64,000 nucleotides of DNA from DASVRZ01 sp038230215. GTDB lineage: Bacteria; Verrucomicrobiota; Verrucomicrobiia; Chthoniobacterales; DASVRZ01. A model generated the notes under the pieces. The model did no database searches. It saw only the letters and a list, made by a program, of their open reading frames with translations, and was not told where the DNA came from. Below, one piece after another: positions 45,373 through 52,373 of the stretch. The stretch is taken from NCBI GenBank assembly GCA_038230215.1, contig JBBRNR010000002.1, positions 186,001-250,000 on the forward strand, written 5' to 3'. A program made the position numbers and the translations under genes. Position 1 is the first letter of the stretch. Each line of letters opens with the position of its first letter.

Positions 45373-46593
45373 CTACGGGTGGATGACGGCTGGAGGTGTG
45401 GGTTTCTTTGAGCGCTTCCGACGAACCTTGGGCTCGCGTGGAGCATCCGACTCTGGAGTGGCGGACTCGAGCGGCGTTGGAGTCGGTTGGACCTCGCCAG
45501 TGCGGAGGCTGTGCACGGGCGGAAGGATGTTCTGGAAAGTGGCGGCATAGATGTCCCAAGCAGTTAGGAAGAGGCCGCAGATGACGGGACCAATGATGAA
45601 GCCAATCGGGCCAAACAAAAACAATCCGCCCAAGGTGCCGACCATGATGAGGAGGTCGGGCATTTTCGCGTCCTTGCCGACGAGGGTTGGGCGCAAGACA
45701 TTGTCAATCGTGCCCACGACCAGAGCGCACCAGATGCCGAGGAGGGGGCCAGCCGTGGTGTGGCCTGAGACGAAAAGATAAATAACGGCGGGCAACCAGA
45801 CGAGAGTGGCTCCGATGCCGGGGATGACGGAGAGGAGGACCATGAGAGTGCCCCAAAATGCCGCCCCGCCAATACCGGCGATGGCAAATCCGATGCCAGC
45901 GAGAGTCCCTTGGATGAGGCCGATGAGGAGTGTGCCCTTGACGGTGGCGCGGGTGACGGAGGTGAGGCGGTGGAGCATGCGCTCCTCGTCTTCGTGTGCC
46001 AGCGGAATGTAGTAGAAGATGCGCTCGAGGATGGAGGTGCCGTCTTTTAAAAAGAAAAACATCGCATAGAGCATGACGAAGAGATTGAGGAGAAACGTCG
46101 CTGTACTGGCGGTCATGGCCGACGCTCCGGCGACGAGGGCGTGCCCGGCGGTCTTGGCGGTGTTGCCAACGTTCTCGACGATTTTCGCCTGATCAGGGAG
46201 GTAGTCGGCGAGGGGAGGGAAGCGGTGGGCCAGCCACTCGCGGGCGTCGGTTGCCCCGCTGGCCTGGAGGTGGACTTGCAGCCAGGGAATGGCCTCATCG
46301 GAGATGCCGACGGCTTGTTTGATGACGATTCCGACAAACGCACTGATGGGCCCGGCGATGAGGAGAAACAGGACGAGCAGGGTGAGGGCTGAGGCGAGAG
46401 AACGGCGGCCTTTGCAAAGCTTCACAAACCAGCGAAAAAGAGGACGGCACAACCCGGAAAAGATGGCGGCCAGAAAGAGCGGCTGAAGAAACGGCCAAAT
46501 GACTCCAAGGAAAAGTGCAGAAATGGCGATGACGAGGATGAGCACAAAAGCCGAGCGGAAATGGCGGCTATCGAGGTGGGCGGGAGGTTCCAT
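45373..46593 (-). CDS. AI-2E family membrane permease (second copy)
   Basis: A 406-residue protein with the same layout as the gene at 8825-9985: N-terminal helix pair, soluble insert, then SVIPGIGATLVWLPAVIYL, LVGTIDNVLRPTLVG and GGLFLFGPIGFIIGPV. The C-terminal tail is Pro/Arg/Lys-rich. ATG 46593 (MEPPAHLDS) is used; the frame continues upstream to 46689 without family support. Substrate unknown. Confidence 0.82.
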   Translation of the reverse strand: MEPPAHLDSRHFRSAFVLILVIAISALFLGVIWPFLQPLFLAAIFSGLCRPLFRWFVKLCKGRRSLASALTLLVLFLLIAGPISAFVGIVIKQAVGISDEAIPWLQVHLQASGATDAREWLAHRFPPLADYLPDQAKIVENVGNTAKTAGHALVAGASAMTASTATFLLNLFVMLYAMFFFLKDGTSILERIFYYIPLAHEDEERMLHRLTSVTRATVKGTLLIGLIQGTLAGIGFAIAGIGGAAFWGTLMVLLSVIPGIGATLVWLPAVIYLFVSGHTTAGPLLGIWCALVVGTIDNVLRPTLVGKDAKMPDLLIMVGTLGGLFLFGPIGFIIGPVICGLFLTAWDIYAATFQNILPPVHSLRTGEVQPTPTPLESATPESDAPREPKVRRKRSKKPTPPAVIHP

Positions 46594-46639
46594 GAGAATC
46601 AGGCGGCGGTGTGCAGGCGGGTGAAGCTTATTGAAGAAG

Positions 46640-46807
46640 TCATTTCCAGAGGAACGGATGGGTGTGGGGTTGTGGTTCCCTGAGCGCAACGGCGATTTTT
46701 AGGTCTGCGACACGGGTTTTTTCTTCCGCAACAGCGGTGACTCCGGGGTTTTGGCTTCCGTCGCCACTGGTAACGCTCAGCCCCGAGGTTGAAATGTCGT
46801 TAGTCAT
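46640..46807 (-). CDS. Possible small protein (55 residues)
   Basis: A short open frame, MTNDISTSGLSVTSG to REPQPHTHPFLWK, lies 46 bases upstream of the AI-2E permease gene on the same strand. It is hydrophilic with no recognised domain and no clear ribosome binding site. It is listed because the surrounding 459-base gap (46594-47052) otherwise holds only the short repeat pair at 46979-47056. Confidence 0.3.
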   Translation of the reverse strand: MTNDISTSGLSVTSGDGSQNPGVTAVAEEKTRVADLKIAVALREPQPHTHPFLWK

Positions 46808-46978
46808 GGGAACAAATGGGACTGGTGAAGTGTTTTAGAGATTTTGCTGAGGAAAATGCAAGTCTCTTCGAAGAAATAAGTGCCCACAAACGGGGTCATC
46901 CTCGCCACGTTTGCCAACCACGGGCAATGAACGCGGCAGCGCGGGGCACGAGTCTGGTGACGCGGGACTTGGAGTCCG

Positions 46979-47056
46979 ATGGAACTCGAATGAAAATTTC
47001 TAACGGGGGACGATCCGGGCTCCAGAACCGAATGGAACTCGACTGAGAATTTCTAC
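46979..47056 (+). repeat. Two direct copies of a ~24-base motif
   Basis: ATGGAACTCGAATGAAAATT (46979 on) and ATGGAACTCGACTGAGAATT (47032 on), each followed by TCTA, differ at two positions; the second runs into the serA stop. Similar words occur in crtP (near 5229) and ileS (near 61692), so this may be a dispersed short repeat. Confidence 0.4.
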
Positions 47057-48645
47057 AACGCGACGATGCGGGCAGAGAGGATATCGGATTCGCGGGTGAG
47101 GGAGGCTACGACTTCCGGGCCGGGCGAGCTGTCGAGGTTGAGGACGGTGAGGGCTTTGCCGCCGATTTCGTTGCGGCTGAGCGACATGCTGGCGATGTTG
47201 ACGCCGTGTTTTCCGAGGATGGAGCCGACTTTGCCCACGATGCCGGGGACGTCTTGGTTTTCCAGGATGAGAAGGAAGCCGGAGGGTTTGGCTTCGACGA
47301 AGCGGTCGTTGATGCGGACGATGCGCGGGGTGGTGCCGAAGAAGGTGCCGGAGACGGAGACGATGTCGTCGCCACAGCCGGCGGTGATTTCGAGGAGTTC
47401 GGCAAAGTCGCCGGAGACGCTCTGGCGGGTTTCTTTGAAGGCGAGTCCGAGGCTTTCGGCGAGGGCGGGGGCGTTGACGGAGTTGACTTCAGCGCCGCCG
47501 ATGGCTGCGAGGTAGCCTTTGAGGATCATGCGCGAGATGGGTGTGGTGTCGGCTTCGTTGATTTTGCCGCTGTAGTTGACGCTGAGGTGTTCGCAACGTT
47601 TCGGGGCGATCTGGCTGATGAATTTGCCGAGGGATTCGCCAAGCGCGAGGTAGGGGCCGACAACGGCCAATGTTTTGGCGTCGATGTTGGGCATGTTGAC
47701 GGCGTTGCGGATGGTGCCCTCGAGGAGGGTGGCGCGGATGGCTTCGGCGATTTCGATGCCGACGTTTTCCTGGGCCTCGGAGGTGGAGGCGCCGAGGTGA
47801 GGGGTGAGCACGATGTTGGGCAGGGTGCGCAGCGGGAAGTCGGCGGGCGGGGGCTCGACCTCATAGACGTCGAGCGCGGCACCGGCGACGTGGCCGTTTT
47901 TCATGGATTCGTAGAGGGCGGTTTCCTCAACGAGGCCGCCGCGGGCGCAGTTGACGATGCGGACGTTCTTTTTGCAAAGAGCCAAGCGGCGCGCGTCGAG
48001 CATGTATTTGGTCTCGGGCGTGAGCGGCATGTGCATGGAGATGAAGTCGGCCTGGGGCAGGATGTCGTCGAGTTGGTCGATGAGCTCGACCTGCAGGCTG
48101 CGGGCGCGGCTGGCGGACAGATAAGGATCGTAGGCAAGGACGCGCATCCCGAAGGCCATGGCGCGACGGGCGAGTTCCGTTCCAATGCGGCCCATGCCGA
48201 GGATAGCGAGGGTTTTTCCGTAAAGTTCGACTCCCTCGAAGTTTTTGCGGTCCCATTTGCCGGCTTTCATGGAGGCGTCGGCTTGTGGGATGTTGCGGGC
48301 GAGGGAAACGAGGAGTGAAAATGCGTGTTCGGCGGTGGAAATGGTGTTGCCGCCCGGGGTGTTCATGACGATGACGCCGTGTTTGGTGGCGGCTTCGACA
48401 TCGACGTTATCGACGCCAACGCCAGCGCGGCCGACGGCTTTCAGGTCTTTGGCGGCTTCGAGGACTTTGGCGGTGACTTTGGTTTGGCTGCGGACGACGA
48501 GGGCGGAAACGCCTTGGAGGGCTTCGATGAGTTGATCTTCTTTGAGACCGGTTTTGACAATGACTTCGAGGAGACCGCCAGAAGCGAGTTCATCGACACC
48601 GCGTTGAGAAATGGGATCAGCGACAAGGACACGAAAGTTAGCCAT
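47053..48645 (-). CDS. serA: D-3-phosphoglycerate dehydrogenase
   Basis: A 530-residue long-form SerA. It has an NAD-binding domain with GMGRIGTELARRA, catalytic Arg in NCARGGLVEE, and His in LTPHLGASTSEAQENVG. An intervening domain and a C-terminal ACT domain (FLLILENQDVPGIVGKVGSILGKHGVNIASM) follow. It oxidises 3-phosphoglycerate in the first step of serine synthesis. The ACT domain suggests serine feedback. Strong codon bias makes the opposite strand open over long stretches, but this is the real gene. Confidence 0.96.
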   Translation of the reverse strand: MANFRVLVADPISQRGVDELASGGLLEVIVKTGLKEDQLIEALQGVSALVVRSQTKVTAKVLEAAKDLKAVGRAGVGVDNVDVEAATKHGVIVMNTPGGNTISTAEHAFSLLVSLARNIPQADASMKAGKWDRKNFEGVELYGKTLAILGMGRIGTELARRAMAFGMRVLAYDPYLSASRARSLQVELIDQLDDILPQADFISMHMPLTPETKYMLDARRLALCKKNVRIVNCARGGLVEETALYESMKNGHVAGAALDVYEVEPPPADFPLRTLPNIVLTPHLGASTSEAQENVGIEIAEAIRATLLEGTIRNAVNMPNIDAKTLAVVGPYLALGESLGKFISQIAPKRCEHLSVNYSGKINEADTTPISRMILKGYLAAIGGAEVNSVNAPALAESLGLAFKETRQSVSGDFAELLEITAGCGDDIVSVSGTFFGTTPRIVRINDRFVEAKPSGFLLILENQDVPGIVGKVGSILGKHGVNIASMSLSRNEIGGKALTVLNLDSSPGPEVVASLTRESDILSARIVAL

Positions 48646-48827
48646 AAGGAGCGCAGAGGCTAAGAGGCGGGCGGAAGAGTGTCAAAAGCGAAATGTAAAG
48701 AATGCAGTCTTAGTGGTCCAAACAGTACGGAACGCTACATGAAATCCATCCACAAGTTGTTCACAGCAAAGCAAACCACTGACTTTGCGCCACATAACAA
48801 TAACATCATACAATGTATGTAGTATGA

Positions 48828-48835
48828 AATAGAAT
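48828..48835. repeat. Target site duplication, left copy (AATAGAAT)
   Basis: AATAGAAT directly abuts the left terminal inverted repeat and is repeated at 52214-52221 just outside the right end. Eight bases is within the range duplicated by IS1-family elements. Confidence 0.85.
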
Positions 48836-48836
48836 G

Positions 48837-48854
48837 GTGCTGACTCAGTTTGAA
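48837..48854 (+). repeat. Left terminal inverted repeat of the IS1-type element
   Basis: GTGCTGACTCAGTTTGAA, identical in inverted orientation to 52195-52212. The transposase stop codon (48845-48847) lies inside it, a compact arrangement usual for IS elements. Confidence 0.88.
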
Positions 48855-49792
48855 GTTTCATCGGTTTTGCCCCCTTGAAGATACCAAGGCGTGGGAATTT
48901 GATCTTTGGGCGTTGGCGCGAATGTGAGCGGCCCTTTGCGGCGCGGCATGTATTTAATCGGGCGGCGCGGTGCGTGGTTCTCGGCTTGGTAGGCATCAAA
49001 CATGGCAAGCAGATCGTCGGTGGTCCAAACTTTGTCCGTTACTCCCGCTGCCACTGCTGGCGTTGTTTTCAGCGTCAGATGCTTACGCATGAAATTGTAT
49101 GAGAAAAAATGCAATGCCAATGCCCGGCAATGGTTTTCAACCCGCTTGCTGTGGGCATTGGTGCGGCGGGCATAACGACGCAGGTTCATTCGCAATGTCA
49201 GATTTTGGCGCTCAACGAAACTGGTGTTGACCTTGTTCATGTCAGGATTCCCGATCCTCGCCACTTTGTCGGCTCGTATTACGATCTCCTTCCCGTTCTT
49301 GTCTTTATCATAGACCTTAATCAACTGCGCGAAGTCCACGTCCTTGAACCCGTTGCCTACTGCAAAGCGATAGGCAGCCAGACCGTCAGTAGTTACTTGG
49401 ACGTGACCCGAAAAACGCTCGCCAAGGTCGGAGCAGAAAGCATCAGCGGTGCGGGCAGAACGGTCTCCGACATACCAGCCAGCCACCAGCTTTGTCTGGG
49501 AGCACATGCCAACCTATGTCCAAATGTCGCCTTGGTGGTCGCCTTTGACGCGTTCTTTATTTTCCTCCTTGCAGCCGACAAATGACCACGCCTCGTCCAG
49601 TTGTAATTCGGTGCATGGCAGGTTCCGAAGGTTTTTATCCTGATAGGCGTTACACGCCTCCCCTAGTTCCTGGATAAGCTTGCAAACCGTATTATACGCA
49701 ACGCCCGTCATTCTTGAGGCAGCTCTAAGAGAGTTCCCTTCACAAACCGCCCGAATGATCATTCCCCGCTTCGCGTCTTCCAATTTGTTCAT
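48845..49792 (-). pseudogene. IS1-family transposase interrupted by a single in-frame TAG
   Basis: The N-terminal part (49514-49792) starts MNKLEDAKRGMIIRAVCEG with an HTH (SLRAASRMTGVAYNTVCKLI) and a Cys/Asp-rich segment (LQLDEAWSFVGCK, first catalytic Asp), ending GDIWT. The next codon is TAG (49514-49516), and the same frame continues VGMCSQTKLVAGWYVGDRSA to the C-terminus (TTDGLAAYRFAV, and FVERQNLTLRMNLRRYARRTNAHSK with the last catalytic Glu). Related proteins have Trp (TGG) at the stop position, so one G-to-A change explains the break. No frameshift is seen. Readthrough is a formal alternative. Confidence 0.85.
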
Positions 49793-49853
49793 GTGGGCAA
49801 TCTGACATATCGCGATGCACGGTCAAGCATAATATATCAGTTTGCAGAAAACT

Positions 49854-49871
49854 ACAAATTGCACAATTTGT
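49854..49871. promoter_or_regulatory. Candidate operator: ACAAATTG-CA-CAATTTGT
   Basis: A perfect 8-bp inverted repeat with a 2-base spacer in the 128-base gap upstream of the XRE-M78 gene, ending 49 bases before its start. A site of this form is what an autoregulating XRE repressor would bind. The binding itself is inferred. Confidence 0.5.
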
Positions 49872-49920
49872 GTTTGACGGCTTTTCTCGCCCGTGTGATT
49901 CTCTCGGCGCACCCTTCCCC

Positions 49921-51075
49921 ATGATTGACGATTATCTCCGATTCAAAACACCCGGCCAATTTATTCAGGCTATGATTGATCAGAACGATTGGACCCAGCG
50001 CGTAGTGGCGGTGATGCTCGAAGTTGAGGAGTCGCTACTCAATAGAATCATCAAGGGAAAAAAGTCCGTGAGCGCGGAATTGGCAATCAGGCTCTCTGAA
50101 GTATTCGGAGTTCCTGCTAAACATTTTCTCGAACTGCAAAGTTCATTCGATCTGGCTCAGGCCGAGCTAATGGTGGTTCCAGATCCCGCAAGATTTACTC
50201 GCACCCAACTCTTCGGAAAACTTCCAGTTTCAGAAATGATTAAGCGAGGCTGGCTGGATGCGACGGATGTTAGGGACGTGCCAAAAGTAGAGGCTGCTTT
50301 AGTCAAGTTCTTCCGAGCTAAATCGCCTGAGGAAATTCTTCTTCCTCACGCAGCGAAGAAAACAAATGTTAATGCAGAGGCGACGCCCGTTCAGATGGCA
50401 TGGCTGTTCAGAGTTAAGGAAATTGCCGAGGAAATGCTCGTGCCTCCTTATTCCGAGAGTGCGGTTCGCGCAGCAGTGCCAAAACTCAAGGAGTTGCTTA
50501 TCTCTGGCGCAGCTATCAGGAAGGTTCCCCGCATTCTGACTGAATGCGGTATTCGCTTTGTCATTGTAGAGGCTCTACCAAGCTCTAAAATTGATGGTGT
50601 TTGCTTTTGGATAGATGACACTCCCGTAATTGGAATGTCATTACGATATGACAGGATTGATAACTTCTGGTTCGTGCTCCGGCACGAGATAGAACATGCC
50701 ATACAGCTACATGGCAGGGAATCAGCGATGTTAGATTTTGATCTTGAGGGGGAGCGGGCTGGAACCGGAACCACGGTTCCAGAAGAAGAACGCATAGCTA
50801 ACGAAGCTGCTGCTGAGTTTTGCGTTCCCCAAAAATCTCTTCAAAATTTCATAGCTAGAAAATCACCGTTTTTCTATGAGCGAGATATTATCGGATTCGC
50901 TGCGACAATGCGCGTCCATCCCGGATTAGTTGCCGGACAACTGCGACGTAAGCTAGATGAGGCAGGGGTTAAAGGTGCTTACAGCCGTTTTACTAACCAT
51001 TTGGTCAAAATAAGGTCAATCATTGCGCCTAGCGCAACAGTTGATGGTTGGGGCGACGTCGTCCCCGTTGGCTGA
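49921..51075 (+). CDS. XRE (HigA-like) and ImmA/IrrE (M78) metallopeptidase protein
   Basis: A 384-residue fusion. The N-terminal ~90 residues are a HigA-type HTH (QFIQAMIDQNDWTQRVVAVMLEVEESLLNRIIKGKKSVSAELAIRLSEVFGVP). The C-terminal half carries the M78 zinc motif RHEIEHAI (H255-E256-x2-H259) and a downstream acidic ANEAAAEFCVP. Such proteins repress their own or mobile-element genes and are inactivated or activated by proteolysis; others act in toxin-antitoxin modules. It is cargo of the IS1-type element, with a palindrome just upstream. ATG 49921 begins MIDDYLRFKTPG; a TTG/GTG-type start at 49870 is unlikely. Confidence 0.88.
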   Translation: MIDDYLRFKTPGQFIQAMIDQNDWTQRVVAVMLEVEESLLNRIIKGKKSVSAELAIRLSEVFGVPAKHFLELQSSFDLAQAELMVVPDPARFTRTQLFGKLPVSEMIKRGWLDATDVRDVPKVEAALVKFFRAKSPEEILLPHAAKKTNVNAEATPVQMAWLFRVKEIAEEMLVPPYSESAVRAAVPKLKELLISGAAIRKVPRILTECGIRFVIVEALPSSKIDGVCFWIDDTPVIGMSLRYDRIDNFWFVLRHEIEHAIQLHGRESAMLDFDLEGERAGTGTTVPEEERIANEAAAEFCVPQKSLQNFIARKSPFFYERDIIGFAATMRVHPGLVAGQLRRKLDEAGVKGAYSRFTNHLVKIRSIIAPSATVDGWGDVVPVG

Positions 51076-51102
51076 AACAGAAACCACAATAAAAAAGTTA
51101 CA

Positions 51103-51594
51103 ATGGCTACTAAACATAAAGAAATGCAGTTCATTATTGAGGCATGGAAAAAGTCCACAGGGGCTACTGATATAGACATGCACAAGGTCGCTATTTTTGC
51201 GATTCAAGTTCACAACTGGCCAGCGCCAGCGCCGATCAGCGCTGAAGAGCGTCTTGCAAGAGAGTTTTCACAAGCGGCTCGCGAGGCAACGCGGCAAGAC
51301 GGAAAAACAGGTCATGAATATCGGGTCTATCACGCAGTAAAGGCCGATGGAAACGGGCAATCAGTATTCTGGGTCGATATTGACGAAGCTCCCCGCAAGC
51401 ACATGGTAAAATCCACTTATGCTCGTCGCGAACAAGTTGTTGGCGACATGGTGCAGCTAACGCTCGATCTAGATCACTGGAACAGAGTCAATCCGAATGA
51501 AGAGCCGATCATATTACAAACAGATGTAACTCCCGATGTTAATGAGAGATTGGCGTCTTCCAACGGGACGGCAGAATGTGAGGACGCAGCCTAA
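51103..51594 (+). CDS. Conserved-looking hypothetical protein, transposon cargo
   Basis: A 163-residue soluble protein located 27 bases after the XRE-M78 gene. Distinctive features are HEYRVYHAVKADGNGQSVFWVDIDEAPRKHMVKS, RREQVVGDMVQLTLDLDHWNRVNPNEEPI and an acidic C-terminus. I believe similar proteins occur in proteobacterial accessory regions but can name no family. The charged mid-domain with paired Arg/His could bind nucleic acid. Function unknown; co-transcription with the M78 gene is likely. Confidence 0.7.
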   Translation: MATKHKEMQFIIEAWKKSTGATDIDMHKVAIFAIQVHNWPAPAPISAEERLAREFSQAAREATRQDGKTGHEYRVYHAVKADGNGQSVFWVDIDEAPRKHMVKSTYARREQVVGDMVQLTLDLDHWNRVNPNEEPIILQTDVTPDVNERLASSNGTAECEDAA

Positions 51595-51881
51595 CCTTTC
51601 TTCCAACGCGCTGCTGCCGCAGTGCTTGCTATCTCAGCGCGTTGGCGGGGAGTTAGAGATTCTGCGCGTGCCTTACCGCCTTTAGCGCCGCCCCTGCGTC
51701 CCATCTCGCGCATAACCTCTTTGCGCACAGACTCGTCGTTCAGCGCGTCGCTCACAGCGGAATTATTTTCTTCGGCTGGCTTTTCTCCGGTGAGCTTTGA
51801 CACCAAATCAAATGCCACCTGGCTAAAATCACGCTTCGGTTTCTTTGTGCTTGAGCGGCTAGGCATCCGTGAATGTGTCAC
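51591..51881 (-). CDS. Small basic protein with GGKARAE motif, transposon cargo
   Basis: A 96-residue protein, convergent with and overlapping the previous gene by four bases. The N-terminal 45 residues are Ser/Lys/Thr-rich. The C-terminus reads MGRRGGAKGGKARAESLTPRQRAEIASTAAAARWKK, a compact Gly/Lys/Arg motif seen in small DNA-binding-like hypothetical proteins of mobile regions. Whether it pairs with the neighbours as a regulator or toxin/antitoxin component is not known. Confidence 0.6.
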   Translation of the reverse strand: MTHSRMPSRSSTKKPKRDFSQVAFDLVSKLTGEKPAEENNSAVSDALNDESVRKEVMREMGRRGGAKGGKARAESLTPRQRAEIASTAAAARWKKG

Positions 51882-51988
51882 ATTTCAAAACGCTCCGCAA
51901 CAGTCGGCGCAGTTAACCCTTGTTCGGGATGATCGTCACGTCTTTGAGGGAAAGAGTGCCTTTGTAAGCAGAGACCGGACGCATTAGT

Positions 51989-52159
51989 TCAGCAGAGATG
52001 TCGAAAAAGGTTTTCGCGATCCAACTTCAAAGCGGCTAACGCATCTTGATCGGTGGTGCTGAAGATTATGTATAATTCACCCTCGTGCTCTATTGAACGA
52101 TGAGTACCTGTGATGGTCTGCTCTTCGCTGATTTTGATTGATGCCAAAACGTCGTTCAT
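51989..52159 (-). CDS. Possible 56-residue protein at the right end of the transposon
   Basis: MNDVLASIKISEEQ to KLDRENLFRHLC, preceded by an AAGG about 8 bases before the ATG. The frame has plausible composition (alternating acidic and hydrophobic residues) and lies wholly inside the element, near the right inverted repeat. No domain recognised. Confidence 0.4.
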   Translation of the reverse strand: MNDVLASIKISEEQTITGTHRSIEHEGELYIIFSTTDQDALAALKLDRENLFRHLC

Positions 52160-52194
52160 CGAAACACCTTAGCCGGGGCGTTTTACCATAGCAA

Positions 52195-52212
52195 TTCAAA
52201 CTGAGTCAGCAC
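52195..52212 (-). repeat. Right terminal inverted repeat of the IS1-type element
   Basis: TTCAAACTGAGTCAGCAC, the exact reverse complement of 48837-48854. The element ends one base further at 52213, where the target duplication begins. Confidence 0.88.
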
Positions 52213-52213
52213 T

Positions 52214-52221
52214 AATAGAAT
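52214..52221. repeat. Target site duplication, right copy (AATAGAAT)
   Basis: Second copy of AATAGAAT, immediately outside the right end of the IS1-type element. It shows that the element inserted as a unit in the gap between serA and the WA-DP repeat gene. Confidence 0.85.
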
Positions 52222-52373
52222 ACAGAAGCCTGTCTGTCACGTTCTCCCAAGAAATTTTAAAATCAGGCACTTTCGTTCCACTCAACTCTCGACTGAGTTC
52301 CAACAAACGGAGTCGTTTTTCCTGCAACTTTTCTGAAGGCGCGGGTTTAAAACGAAGTTAGCATTCCTTTCCC

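Larger units (their letters stand above)
48836..52213. mobile_element. IS1-family transposon carrying XRE-M78 and unknown cargo genes
   Basis: A 3,378-bp element bounded by GGTGCTGACTCAGTTTGAA (left) and AGTGCTGACTCAGTTTGAA (right, inverted), with AATAGAAT duplicated at both outer edges. The left quarter is an IS1-type transposase gene (disrupted). The remaining ~2.4 kb is cargo: an XRE-M78 gene, a 163-residue gene, a GGKARAE-motif gene and a 56-residue frame. The cargo reads visibly more AT-rich than the flanks. IS1-family elements with passenger genes are rare compared with simple ~0.8-kb copies. Confidence 0.88.

Noticed and set aside
46816..47046. 76-codon plus-strand frame
   Set aside because: It runs through the ATGGAACTCGAATGA-type repeat pair with no recognisable protein character.
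47206..48318. 370-codon open frame on the plus strand, rich in Gly/Asp/Val
   Set aside because: Shadow of serA caused by its strongly biased codons. No domain is recognisable, while serA is complete.
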